NCBI RefSeq assembly: GCF_008085905.1
Contig: NZ_VSFF01000011.1
Coordinates: forward strand, 434,001-498,000
Length of the DNA: 64,000 bases
Direction of reading: 5' to 3'
Origin: Actinomadura syzygii
GTDB lineage: Bacteria; Actinomycetota; Actinomycetes; Streptosporangiales; Streptosporangiaceae
This document shows positions 23,740 to 32,927 of the stretch, piece after piece (position 1 is the first letter of the stretch; every line of letters begins with the position of its first letter). The notes beneath the pieces are model-generated. The model did not search any database, was not told the origin of the DNA, and saw nothing but the letters and a program-made list of their open reading frames with translations. Made by a program: the position numbers and the translations under genes.

Positions 23740-25131
23740 TCAGTCCCCGAAGGCCCGCGCCCAGCCGTAGCCGTGCAGGACGGCGAGCATGAGCAAGGGC
23801 AGGGCGATGGAGACGGCGGACTCGGCGAGGTCGGCGGCGCGTCCCCAGTAGGGCAGCAGCCGCTTGCCCGGCATCCGCTCGGCGCCGACCAGGAACAGGC
23901 CGGTGAGCGCGACCAGGAGGGGCAGGACCGCGCCGGCGGCCGCCGGACGGTCCCCGACCCAGCGCACGACGTACAGCGCCAGGCCGAAGCACGCGGGCAG
24001 GATCACGGCCAGCCGCGTCCAGGCGCCGGACATGACGCGCGAACGGAGCATCAGGGCCGCGCAGATCGCCGGCAGCATGGCCGCGGCCTCCCAGCCGTCC
24101 TGCCGCGGCAGCAGCGTCATGCACGCGGCGGCGACCGTGCCGATCGCGGCGGACAACGCGATCATGTAGTGGTCGGCGACCGCGGCCCGGTCGAGCAGCG
24201 TGGAGCTGGCGACCGGTTCGAGGTCCTGCTGGAGCTCCTCGGGGGTGCGGGGCAGGATCGGCAGCCGCATCCTGGCCAGTCGGAAGGCGGTTACGGGGAC
24301 GACCGGCGCGAGCGTCAGCGCGACGGTCGCGACGACCGCCGCCGAGCGCGGCGCGTCCAGCCGGGTGGCGATCTCCAGGATCCCGCCGGCCGTGCCCGCG
24401 ACGCCGAGGCCGCCCGCCGCCAGGAACAGCGGGCCCGCCGCGCCGGTGCCGAGCATCGCGAGGAACGCGGCGCCCGCGACAGACGCGGACGCCGCGGCCA
24501 GGTGCGGCGCGCCGAGGCCGCCGCTCCCCGCCGGCTCGGCGAGCCGCACGGCCAGCGCGCCGGCCAGCGCCGCGTCGGGCAGGGCGGCGGCGCCGAGCAG
24601 CACCCCGGCCGCTGTGTCGGCGAACGCCCGCGACATGCCCGCCGCGGCGGCGAGCAGCGTGATCTCGATCAGCGCCGCGGCCGCCGCGCGCTCGGCGGCG
24701 GGTATGGGCGCCGACAGCAGCACCGCCAGCGCGGTCGCCAGCGTGACGGCCACCAGCCCGAGGAACATCCACCGGGTGGTCGACTCGCGCCAGCGGGCCG
24801 GCCGCGAGCGCACCCCGGCCGACACGCCGTCGACGACGTCGTCGAACTCCAGGGCCGGCAGGCCCGCGTCCCGGGGACGGAGATACAGCGTGTCGCCGTC
24901 GAGCAGCCCCAGCGCCGCGGGGGTCCGGTCCTCGTCGAGCGGCTCCTCGCCGAGCCGTTGCAGCACCCACCCGGAGTGCTCAAGCCCCTCCTCGGCCGCG
25001 TGGTCGCCGGCCTGCTGCACCAGGACGGGCAGCAGGTCGGCGACCGGGACGTCCGACGGCACCGCGACCTCGATCCATCCCGTCGGCGCGACCACGGTCA
25101 CCCGGCAGGTCTCGCTCGTCATGTTCGCCAC
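23740..25131 (-). CDS. eccD: Type VII secretion integral membrane protein EccD
   Basis: The product is 463 residues. An N-terminal ubiquitin-like domain (about residues 5-90, with VTVVAPTGWIEVAVP and LGLLDGDTLYLRP) is followed by about eleven hydrophobic helices, the standard EccD layout; EccD dimers form the membrane vault of the ESX complex. The GTG at 25131 has AAGGAGG at ideal spacing; ATG 25122 three codons later is the alternative. It is transcribed divergently from eccC across a 154-bp control region. Confidence 0.93.
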   Translation of the reverse strand: MANMTSETCRVTVVAPTGWIEVAVPSDVPVADLLPVLVQQAGDHAAEEGLEHSGWVLQRLGEEPLDEDRTPAALGLLDGDTLYLRPRDAGLPALEFDDVVDGVSAGVRSRPARWRESTTRWMFLGLVAVTLATALAVLLSAPIPAAERAAAAALIEITLLAAAAGMSRAFADTAAGVLLGAAALPDAALAGALAVRLAEPAGSGGLGAPHLAAASASVAGAAFLAMLGTGAAGPLFLAAGGLGVAGTAGGILEIATRLDAPRSAAVVATVALTLAPVVPVTAFRLARMRLPILPRTPEELQQDLEPVASSTLLDRAAVADHYMIALSAAIGTVAAACMTLLPRQDGWEAAAMLPAICAALMLRSRVMSGAWTRLAVILPACFGLALYVVRWVGDRPAAAGAVLPLLVALTGLFLVGAERMPGKRLLPYWGRAADLAESAVSIALPLLMLAVLHGYGWARAFGD

Positions 25132-25285
25132 GCGCCTCCTCCTTCCTTGGAAAAAAGAACTTCTTCGCGTCGACCGGCCGAACCGCCGCGGGTCACCGGT
25201 CGTAACTCCGACCAGCCCGACCCGGTCGCGTCTCCGAACCGACCTACGAGAGGTTCGGGACGCCAGTTCACGCAGGGGAGTGACG
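25132..25285. promoter_or_regulatory. Divergent control region of eccD and eccC
   Basis: This 154-bp gap holds two opposite promoters. A small palindrome AAGAA-C-TTCTT lies at 25155-25165 in an A-rich patch that is unusual for this genome. ACCGGTCGTAACTC near 25194 resembles ACCGGCCGTACTC near 29275, before the first Lrp gene. Either could be a regulator site; neither is proven. Confidence 0.4.
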
Positions 25286-28200
25286 ATGGGCACGCGCACG
25301 GTTCGGCGGCCGCCGCAGCGGTCGGGTCCCGAGATGCCCGAGGGCGAGATCGTGCTCCAGGAGCCGCCCGCGATCCCGGAGGCGCAGGGCGGCGGCTGGA
25401 TCGGGGCCGTGACGTACCTGCCGATGGCGCTGGCGTCCGGCGCGATGATGCTGGTCTTCGTCGGCCCGGGCGGCGCGGTGATGGGCTATCTCAGCGCCGG
25501 TCTGATGGCGGTCGCGGGCCTCGGCATGCTCGTCGGGATGGCGCTGCGCAACTCCGGCGACCGCAAGCGGAAGATGAACGGCGAGCGGCGCGACTACCTG
25601 CGCTACCTCTCACAGATCAGGCGCCAGGTCCGCCGGCACGCCGAGCAGCAGATCAGGGCCGTGCACTGGCGGCATCCGGCGCCGCGGTCGCTGTGGTCGG
25701 CGGCGCTGTCGACCCGGCTGTGGGAGCGGCGGCCCACCGACGACGACTTCGGCGAGGCGCGGATCGGCGTCGGCGAGCAGCGCCTGGCGGTGCGGCTGCG
25801 CCCGCCGCAGAGCAAGCCGGTGGAGGATCTGGAGCCCCTGTGCGCGAGCGCGCTGCGCCGGTTCATCCGGGCCTACACCGCGCTGCCGGACCTCCCGACC
25901 GCCGTCTACCTGCGGGCCTTCGCCCGGCTGCTGTTCCGCGGCGACGCCGAGGCCGTCCGCGGCCTGGTCCGGGCGATGCTGGCGCAGCTCGTCGTCTTCC
26001 ACTCGCCGGAGGACCTGAGGCTCGCGGTGTGCGTCCGCGCGGACCGGCGGGACGAGTGGGACTGGGTCAAGTGGCTGCCGCACGCGCACCACCCGGAGGC
26101 CGCCGACGCCGCGGGACCGGTGCGGCTGGTCACCGACGGCTACGCCGAGCTGGAACGGCTGCTGGGCGACGGGCTCGCCGACCGGCCCAAGTTCGACCCG
26201 GCCGCCCGGCCCGCCGCGGACGAGCCGTTCACGGTCATCGTCCTGGACGGGGTGGCGCCGCCGCCGGGGGCGCGCATCGGCGACACCGGGTTCCGGAACG
26301 TGCTGGTGCTGGACCTGTCCGGCGCGCTGCCGTGGAAGGCCGACCGGGTGACGCTGCGCCTGGAGGTCACCGGCGAGCGGGTCGAGTCGGTCGGCGCGGA
26401 CCGGGTCGGGCGCGACGTCCCGGCGCCGGTGGGACGGCCGGACGCGCTCAGCCTCGTCCGGGCGCGGGCCCTGGCCAAGGTGCTCGCGCCGCGCAGGCTC
26501 GGCCGGGGCGCGGCGGCCGACGATCCGCTGGCCGCCGACCTGGACCTGAACGCGCTGCTCGGCATCGCCGACCCGCGCGGCTTCGAGCCCGCGACGATCT
26601 GGGCGGGCCGTTCGCCGTGGGACCGGCTGCGGGTCCCGATCGGCGTCGCGCAGGACGGCGCCCCCATCGAGCTGGACATCAAGGAGTCGGCGCAGGGCGG
26701 CATGGGCCCGCACGGCATGCTGATCGGCGCGACCGGCTCGGGCAAGAGCGAGCTGCTGCGCACCCTCGTGCTGGCGCTGGCGGCCACCCATTCGTCCGAG
26801 ACGCTCAACTTCGTGCTCGTCGACTTCAAGGGCGGCGCGACCTTCCTCGGCCTGGACGAGCTCCCGCACACCTCGGCCGTCATCACCAACCTCGCCGACG
26901 AGCTGCCGCTGGTCGACCGGATGCAGGACGCGCTGCAGGGCGAACTGGTCCGGCGGCAGGAACTGCTGCGCCGCACCGGGCACGCGTCCCTGCTCGACTA
27001 CGAGAAGGCGCGCGTCGGCGGCGCCGCCCTTGCCGCGCTGCCGACCCTGTTCGTGGTGGTGGACGAGTTCAGCGAGATGCTGTCCTCGCGCCGGGAGATG
27101 ATGGACCTCTTCATCATGATCGGGCGGCTGGGCCGGAGCCTCGGCGTTCATCTGCTGCTGGCCTCGCAGCGGCTGGACGAGGGCCGCATCCATCAACTGG
27201 AGAGCCACCTGTCGTACCGGATCGGGCTGCGCACCTTCTCCGTGGCCGAGAGCCGCAGCGTGCTCGGCGTGCCCGACGCCTACGAACTGCCGTCCTCGCC
27301 GGGCAACGGGTACCTCAAGGCCGGCACCGACGGGCTGACCCGGTTCAAGGCCGCGTACGTCTCGGGTTCCCTCCATGAGGGCGAACGGGTCAGGCACGAG
27401 GCGGCCGTGGTCCGGCGGCAGGTCGTGCCCTACGGCACCGTCTACGTCGAACCACCTGAGACCCCCGAACCTCCCGAGGCCGAAGAGCCGGCGGAGACGC
27501 CCGGAGAGAGGCCGGCCGGCGAGGCCGGCAGGACCACCCTCATGCGGGTGATGCTCGACCGGCTCAAGGACGCCGGGCCCCCGGCCCACCAGGTGTGGCT
27601 GCCGCCGCTGGCAGAGCCCCCGACCCTCGACGAGGTGCTGCCCTCGCTGGAGCCCGACCCCGATCGCGGGCTGACCACCGTGGGCTGGCCCGGCCGGGGA
27701 CGGCTCACCGTCCCCCTCGGCATCGTCGACAAGCCGCTCGACGGCGTGCGCGACCTGCTGGTCGCCGACCTGGCGGGGGGCGAGGGCCACGTCGGGATCG
27801 TCGGCGCCCCGCAGAGCGGCAAGAGCACCCTCATCCGCACGCTGGCGCTGAGCCTGGCGCTCACCCACACCCCGGAGGAGGTGCAGTTCTACGTGCTGGA
27901 CTTCGGCGGCGGCGCGCTCACCTCCCTCACCGGCCTGCCGCACGTGGGGACGATCGCCTCCCGGACGGACCGCGACCGGGTGGTCCGCACCGTCGCGGAG
28001 ATGGCCGCCCTGCTCGCCGCCCGCGAGCAGTCCTTCACCCGGCACGGCGTGGAGTCGATGGAGGACTTCCGCCGCCGCGGGAACGAGCCGTGGGCGGCCG
28101 CCGATCCGTTCGGCGACGTCTTCCTGATCATCGACGGCTGGTTCAGCGTGCGCCAGGAGTACGAGGAGATCGAGAGCGTCGTCTCCGACCTCGCCAACCG

Positions 28201-29257
28201 GGGCCTGTCCTACGGGATCCACCTCGTCGTGTCCGCCACCCGCTGGTCGGAGATCCGGCCGTGGCTGCGCGACCTGCTGGCCAGCCGCTTCGAGCTGCAC
28301 CTGGGCGACCCGATCGAGTCCGAGGTGAACGCCAGGGCGGCGGGCCGGGTGCCCGCCGAGCCCGGCCGCGGCCTCACCCGCGACGGCATGCAGTTCCTGG
28401 CGGCCGTACCCCGCCTCGACGGCGCCCGCTCCGGCGAGGACCTCGGCGACGCCCTGCGCGCGGCGGTCCGGGCCGTCGCCGACGAATGGACCGGGCCGGT
28501 CGCGCCCGCCGTCCGGATGCTGCCGGACGAGGTCACCGCGGACTCCCTCCCCGCGCCGAGCGGCGACCTGCGCGTCGCCATCGGCATCGACCAGGCCGCG
28601 CTGTCGCCGGTGCACCACGACTTCGGGCAGCAGCCGCACCTGATGGTGTGGGGCGATTCGGAGAGCGGCAAGACCAACGCCCTGCGGCTCGTCGCCCGCG
28701 CCGTCGACCGGCGCTTCGGCGTGGACGAGGCCCGCGTCATGCTGGCCGACTTCCGGCGGGGCCTGTACGACGTGGTGCCGGCGGAGCGCAAGCTCGGATA
28801 CGCCGTGTCCGGCATGGCGCTGGAGAAGAACGTCGAGGACGTCGTCGGCTCGCTGCGCCAGCGGGTCCCCGGCGCCGACGTCAGCCCTGAGCGGCTCGCG
28901 CGCCGCGACTGGTGGCACGGCCCGCGGCTCTACCTTCTCGTGGACGACTACGACCTGGTCGGCAGCGGTTTCGACAGCCCGCTCAAGCCGCTGCTCGACC
29001 TGCTGCCGCTGGGCGCCGAGATCGGCCTGCACCTGGTCGTCGCCCGGTCCACGGCGAACGCGGTCCGCGGCATGATGGACCCGCTGATGCGCCGCCTCTG
29101 GGAGATCAACACCCCGGCGCTGCTGCTGTCCTGCCCGCGGGACGAAGGCGCCTTCCTCGGCGACGTGAAGCCACAGCTCCTCCCGCCGGGCCGCGCGCAG
29201 TACGTCACCCGCCGCCGCGGCGTCTCGATAGTCCAGACGGGCCTCGTCGCCGGGTGA
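25286..29257 (+). CDS. eccC: Type VII secretion FtsK/SpoIIIE ATPase EccC (EccCa-EccCb fusion)
   Basis: This 1323-residue motor protein has two N-terminal membrane helices (about residues 35-85) and three FtsK/SpoIIIE ATPase domains. Walker A motifs are GATGSGKS (about 481), GAPQSGKS (about 839) and GDSESGKT (about 1122). The first domain keeps a full Walker B with VVVDEF, while the second and third read LIIDGW and LLVDDYD, as expected for the regulatory, substrate-binding domains. EccC powers export and recognises Esx C-terminal signals. ATG 25286 has AGGGGAG upstream. A single polypeptide here corresponds to the split EccCa/EccCb of ESX-1. Confidence 0.94.
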   Translation: MGTRTVRRPPQRSGPEMPEGEIVLQEPPAIPEAQGGGWIGAVTYLPMALASGAMMLVFVGPGGAVMGYLSAGLMAVAGLGMLVGMALRNSGDRKRKMNGERRDYLRYLSQIRRQVRRHAEQQIRAVHWRHPAPRSLWSAALSTRLWERRPTDDDFGEARIGVGEQRLAVRLRPPQSKPVEDLEPLCASALRRFIRAYTALPDLPTAVYLRAFARLLFRGDAEAVRGLVRAMLAQLVVFHSPEDLRLAVCVRADRRDEWDWVKWLPHAHHPEAADAAGPVRLVTDGYAELERLLGDGLADRPKFDPAARPAADEPFTVIVLDGVAPPPGARIGDTGFRNVLVLDLSGALPWKADRVTLRLEVTGERVESVGADRVGRDVPAPVGRPDALSLVRARALAKVLAPRRLGRGAAADDPLAADLDLNALLGIADPRGFEPATIWAGRSPWDRLRVPIGVAQDGAPIELDIKESAQGGMGPHGMLIGATGSGKSELLRTLVLALAATHSSETLNFVLVDFKGGATFLGLDELPHTSAVITNLADELPLVDRMQDALQGELVRRQELLRRTGHASLLDYEKARVGGAALAALPTLFVVVDEFSEMLSSRREMMDLFIMIGRLGRSLGVHLLLASQRLDEGRIHQLESHLSYRIGLRTFSVAESRSVLGVPDAYELPSSPGNGYLKAGTDGLTRFKAAYVSGSLHEGERVRHEAAVVRRQVVPYGTVYVEPPETPEPPEAEEPAETPGERPAGEAGRTTLMRVMLDRLKDAGPPAHQVWLPPLAEPPTLDEVLPSLEPDPDRGLTTVGWPGRGRLTVPLGIVDKPLDGVRDLLVADLAGGEGHVGIVGAPQSGKSTLIRTLALSLALTHTPEEVQFYVLDFGGGALTSLTGLPHVGTIASRTDRDRVVRTVAEMAALLAAREQSFTRHGVESMEDFRRRGNEPWAAADPFGDVFLIIDGWFSVRQEYEEIESVVSDLANRGLSYGIHLVVSATRWSEIRPWLRDLLASRFELHLGDPIESEVNARAAGRVPAEPGRGLTRDGMQFLAAVPRLDGARSGEDLGDALRAAVRAVADEWTGPVAPAVRMLPDEVTADSLPAPSGDLRVAIGIDQAALSPVHHDFGQQPHLMVWGDSESGKTNALRLVARAVDRRFGVDEARVMLADFRRGLYDVVPAERKLGYAVSGMALEKNVEDVVGSLRQRVPGADVSPERLARRDWWHGPRLYLLVDDYDLVGSGFDSPLKPLLDLLPLGAEIGLHLVVARSTANAVRGMMDPLMRRLWEINTPALLLSCPRDEGAFLGDVKPQLLPPGRAQYVTRRRGVSIVQTGLVAG

Positions 29258-29341
29258 GTTCACCCATTGCTAACCGGCCGTACTCACCCGCGGCGAGCGG
29301 TCCCGTCGTGCATGGGGCGAGAGCCCGATGAAGGAGGACCG

Positions 29342-29848
29342 ATGCTGCCCCCGTCCCACTTTCCCGGCGACGAACTCGACCGGAGGATCGTCGCGCATCT
29401 GCTCGACCACTCGCGCGCCACGTTCTCCGATATCGGAGCCGATGTCGGCCTTTCGGCCTCGGCGGTGAAACGGCGTGTCGATCGATTGCGCGACAGGGGA
29501 GTGATCCTCGGCTTCACCACGATGGTGGATCGCGGCCACGGAAGTCCGCGGACCGAGGCCTATGTGGAGCTCTACTGCGCGGAGCGGACCTCCCGCGCGG
29601 ATATCCGCCGCGCCATGGAGCGTCATCCGGAGGTCGCCGAGATCTGCGTCGTCGCCGGAGCGCCGAGCGCCGTGGTCCGGCTCTGCACCGAAGACCTCGA
29701 ACACCTCGAACGGACGCTGGAAAGCATCCGGCTCGAACCCGACGTCCTGCGGACCCGCAGCGTCATCGTTCTGTCGCGGCTCATCGAGCGGCACACGCGA
29801 AGGGACCGCACGCGGGCGGACGCTCCCCGGGCGGGTGCGAAGCGGTGA
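29342..29848 (+). CDS. Lrp/AsnC family regulator, paralogue of the one at 50.6 kb
   Basis: The product is 168 residues. An N-terminal HTH (ELDRRIVAHLL, SDIGADVGLSASAVKRRVDRL) is followed by an RAM/AsnC ligand domain (AYVELYC, HPEVAEICVVAGAPSAVVRL). It starts 84 bp after eccC with AAGGAGG directly upstream. It is clearly homologous over its full length to the regulator at 50583-51032 on the other side of the T7SS locus. The location suggests it controls the secretion genes; its effector is unknown. Confidence 0.88.
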   Translation: MLPPSHFPGDELDRRIVAHLLDHSRATFSDIGADVGLSASAVKRRVDRLRDRGVILGFTTMVDRGHGSPRTEAYVELYCAERTSRADIRRAMERHPEVAEICVVAGAPSAVVRLCTEDLEHLERTLESIRLEPDVLRTRSVIVLSRLIERHTRRDRTRADAPRAGAKR

Positions 29849-29943
29849 GCGTCCGGACCTGATAGTGAACCGGCCCATGAATTGCCCGTACTTCACTACG
29901 AGACCTGAAGTCCGCGCCCTTTGCCGCGGGCTCGTCCTGCCCG

Positions 29944-29979
29944 GTTCACTCAGCCTGCTCAGTTCACTCAGCCTGCCCA
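29944..29979 (+). repeat. 18-bp direct repeat in the whiB upstream region
   Basis: GTTCACTCAGCCTGCTCA at 29944-29961 is repeated with one change at 29962-29979, just before the whiB ribosome-binding site. The 147-bp gap 29849-29995 also holds a GAACC...CGTAC pair at 29867-29891 that resembles an ECF-type promoter with short spacing. The repeat may be a regulator site or a slippage duplication. Confidence 0.6.
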
Positions 29980-29995
29980 ATTCGGGAGAGCGGAA

Positions 29996-30445
29996 ATGCC
30001 CGTTAGCGATGAACAGATTCGTCCGGCGGAATCGGGAGACGGCACCGAATGGCGCCGTTCGGCCGCCTGCCGCGATGTCGATCCCGAGGTCTTCTTTCCT
30101 GCCGCCGCCTCCGATTCCGCGCCCGACGCGGCGTCCGACGGCAAGCGCCGGATAGCCCAGGCCAAGGCCGTCTGCGCTGGATGCCCCGTGCAGCAGGAGT
30201 GCCGCCGAGAAGCGATCGAACGTCGCGAACCCGTCGGGATATGGGGCGGGACGACCCCCCAACAGCGCGCGGCCCTCCGCCGCAAGCAGCGCCGTTCGAA
30301 GGCCGGGCAGGCGGCCCGGCAGCCGGGGACCCGGGAGACCGTCCTGCTCGGGGACCGGATCCACCGGGCCGAACGGAGCGGCGCGCGATCGCCCGCGGAC
30401 GAGCCGGCCGCCTGCGCCCGCCCGCCCTCCGGCGGGGCCCGGTGA
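29996..30445 (+). CDS. WhiB-like iron-sulfur transcriptional regulator
   Basis: This 149-residue protein has the four WhiB Cys ligands: AACRDVDPEVFFP, then CAGC, then the EC in VQQECRREA. The G-[VI]-W-G-G turn reads GIWGGTT. A basic C-terminal segment (RAALRRKQRRSK) follows, and the C-terminal extension is longer than usual. WhiB proteins bind a 4Fe-4S cluster and contact the housekeeping sigma factor. GGGAGAG precedes ATG 29996. It lies inside the T7SS locus, seven bases before the next gene, so it probably regulates or senses for that operon. Confidence 0.92.
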   Translation: MPVSDEQIRPAESGDGTEWRRSAACRDVDPEVFFPAAASDSAPDAASDGKRRIAQAKAVCAGCPVQQECRREAIERREPVGIWGGTTPQQRAALRRKQRRSKAGQAARQPGTRETVLLGDRIHRAERSGARSPADEPAACARPPSGGAR

Positions 30446-30452
30446 ACGGACG

Positions 30453-32894
30453 ATGACCACGACGGCCGGACGAAGCGACCGGGCGGCCGGTCTCCCCTCG
30501 GGCTGGGCGGCCGATCCGATCCAGGCCGGGTTCCTGCTCTATGACAGGCCGCCCACTCCGGAACTGCGGGACGAGATGTCGCGGATCCCCGGCGACCCGT
30601 CGCGCCCGATCCTCGCCGTGCAAGGGTCCGGGTCCCGCGGGTCGGCGCTGGAGGCCGCGGCCGCCGCCTTCGCGGCCATGCCCGCCCTCGGCCGTCCGGA
30701 CCCGGGCGACGGGCCGCGTCCGGTGCGGCTGCTGCTCCCGGAACTGGCGCCGCGGCACGCCCAGCGGCTGGCCGAGCGCCACTCCCTCGACCTGATCGCC
30801 ACGTCGGGCCTGCTCAAAGTCCATCCCGCATGCGTGGTCACCTGGGGTTTCAGTGAGAACAAGCCCGCCGCGTACTGGCAGTGGCACCGGTACGTCCCCG
30901 GCGGCCGGCCCCGGCCCGCGGGCGCGGTGTACCCGAGCCCCCGCTGGGACACCGCGATGGCGGGCGCGGATACCGAGATCCCGCTCCGCGGCCTCGGCAT
31001 GACCGCCGGCCGTATCGCCGCCGGCCTCACCGTGTACCGGGACGAGTCGTCCGCGGCCGGCTTCCTCCGGCGCGCGGCGGGCCTGCGGCCCGACCCTGAA
31101 CGGCCCACCGTCGCCATCGCGCCCACCGTGGCCGGATCGGCCGTGCCGGCCGTCCTGGAGTCGCTGCTCGGGACGCTGCCCGCGGCGGCGACCCGTAGCC
31201 TGCGGCTCGCGTGGCCGGGGGCGATGTCGCGCGGGGCGCGTCCGGGCCTGGCGGAGCTGTGCCGCCGGCACGGGATCGAGATCGTCGCGCCCGACACGGC
31301 GCTCGTCCAGGACCCCGGGTCGGGCGCCCTCCTCGCGTGGGGCCCGCAGGGGCTCGGCAGGTGGCTCCGCATGTCGTCCGGGGGGCATGCGGAGGCGCTC
31401 GGGCCGCTGCACCCCGCGCCTCGATGGCAGCCCCTCGCCCGCGCGACGTTGATCCGGTACTCCGGTGAGGCCGGCGTCGACGAGGTCCCCGCGGGCCTGC
31501 GGCTGCGCTGTTCGGACGACCCGGTGACCGCGCGCCTCACCGCCTCGGTGCCGCCCGACGAGGCGCGCGTGACGCTGTTCGCCGACGGGGACGCCGCGCG
31601 GTCGGGGGACCGGGCCGTCCTCGAACGCCTCCTCGACCAGCTCCCCGTCTCGCTGGCCCGGTCCTTCCGGCTCGTCATGCACGGGGCCGCCGCCGGTGGG
31701 CCGCGGGCGTACGGCCAGTGGCTGGCCAACCGCTACAGCGCCCATGTCACCGTCGCCGACGGCGCACCCGGCGACCCGACGCGGTGGACGGACTTTCGCC
31801 TTCAGGAAAGCCCGGCCTTCCCGCCCGCACGCCCGCCCGCCCCCGCTTCCGACCATGAGCGGGCGTCCAAGCCCGCGCACGCGCCGCTGACGGCCGTCCT
31901 GCCGCCGCGCCCGCGTCCGCAGGACGTCCTGGTCGCGGGCCATCACCGAGAAGGCGAAGCGACCCCCGCGCCCGTCGAAGCGCCGTCGCATGCCGCCGTC
32001 CCGCCGCCGATGACCGCCCCGCCGGTCACACAGTCCCGGTCGCCGGATCCCGTGCCGCGAGCGGAGACCGCGTCGTCGCCGCCCGAGCGGGCGTCCGCGC
32101 CCGCGAGCGTGCCGGTGCGGGCCGTGTTCCCCCGGGGCCACCGCAGTACGGCGGAGGAGCGGCGGAGGTTCCGGGAGGAGGGCGGGACCCGGCGCGACAC
32201 CCACCAGGCCGTCGTGAGCCGGTTGCTGACCGAGCGGCCGGCGCTGCGCGGGGCGCTGTCGCGGGAGCCCGCTGACGCGATCGCGACGGATCTGTCGGCC
32301 CTGCGCGCCTATCTGAGCGGTGACCTGCCGGATCTCGATCCCGCGCTGCGGTCGGGCGAGCCCGGCGAGCGCGCCGCCGAGGCCGCGTGCGTCATCTCGG
32401 CGCTGCGCCTCCTCACGGCCGAGCGGGGACCGGTCTTCCGGACCGCGGATCTCGGCGGGCCGCGGGCGGCGGGTTACGTGCCGGGGCAGGTGCTGGTGGA
32501 ACCCGCGTTCGTACGGGCCACCGGCAGGGCGCCCGCGCGCCAGGGCGACACGCTGTTCGCGGTGTGGTCGCGGACGGCGCGCCGGATCGGCCTGCTGGAC
32601 GCCGGCGACGATCCGGGCGAGGTGCTCTTCGCGGCCGGGTCGCTGTTCGCCGTCCTCGCCGTGGACCAGGGCGCCCGCCGAGTGGTCTACCTCGACGAGC
32701 GGATCCGGGTGGACGCTCCGGCCGATCCCGCGAAGAGCGGCCCGGCGACACTGGAGCGGCTCCGCGCGGCGGTGGCCGGGCATGCCGAGCCGCCCGCGCC
32801 GGACGCGCCCGCGGCGGACGGGTTCGCCCTGTGCCTCGATGACGCCGGCCGCCGCTTCACATCCGCCCGGATCAGCGCCGACGAACGTCCGTGA
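30453..32894 (+). CDS. T7SS-associated protein with three repeats and degenerate ADP-ribosyltransferase-like domain
   Basis: This 813-residue protein has three related alpha/beta segments beginning near residues 51, 218 and 369, each with a hydrophobic strand, a helix ending ..LLxxLP and a second strand. A long Pro-rich linker (about 450-560) follows. The C-terminal region (about 640-750) lines up with ADP-ribosyltransferase folds: VFRTADL, PGQVLVEPAFVRAT and GEVLFAAGSLFAVL. The STS loop is RAT and the ExE motif is PGE, so activity is doubtful. It sits between whiB and mycP. The function is unknown; a locus-specific structural or chaperone role is possible. Confidence 0.75.
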   Translation: MTTTAGRSDRAAGLPSGWAADPIQAGFLLYDRPPTPELRDEMSRIPGDPSRPILAVQGSGSRGSALEAAAAAFAAMPALGRPDPGDGPRPVRLLLPELAPRHAQRLAERHSLDLIATSGLLKVHPACVVTWGFSENKPAAYWQWHRYVPGGRPRPAGAVYPSPRWDTAMAGADTEIPLRGLGMTAGRIAAGLTVYRDESSAAGFLRRAAGLRPDPERPTVAIAPTVAGSAVPAVLESLLGTLPAAATRSLRLAWPGAMSRGARPGLAELCRRHGIEIVAPDTALVQDPGSGALLAWGPQGLGRWLRMSSGGHAEALGPLHPAPRWQPLARATLIRYSGEAGVDEVPAGLRLRCSDDPVTARLTASVPPDEARVTLFADGDAARSGDRAVLERLLDQLPVSLARSFRLVMHGAAAGGPRAYGQWLANRYSAHVTVADGAPGDPTRWTDFRLQESPAFPPARPPAPASDHERASKPAHAPLTAVLPPRPRPQDVLVAGHHREGEATPAPVEAPSHAAVPPPMTAPPVTQSRSPDPVPRAETASSPPERASAPASVPVRAVFPRGHRSTAEERRRFREEGGTRRDTHQAVVSRLLTERPALRGALSREPADAIATDLSALRAYLSGDLPDLDPALRSGEPGERAAEAACVISALRLLTAERGPVFRTADLGGPRAAGYVPGQVLVEPAFVRATGRAPARQGDTLFAVWSRTARRIGLLDAGDDPGEVLFAAGSLFAVLAVDQGARRVVYLDERIRVDAPADPAKSGPATLERLRAAVAGHAEPPAPDAPAADGFALCLDDAGRRFTSARISADERP

Positions 32895-32927
32895 CCTATC
32901 GACTGACCGATCGAGAGGAGCATCGCC

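Noticed and set aside
23735-24970. N-terminal extension that would make eccB 885 codons long
   Set aside because: The extra part lies on top of eccD in another frame and is Arg/Ala-rich nonsense; the EccB signature begins at ATG 23734.
25610-29263. A 1217-codon open frame antisense to eccC
   Set aside because: It mirrors the third-position GC bias of eccC, is rich in Arg/Ala/Gly without any domain, and eccC on the other strand has a complete set of family motifs.
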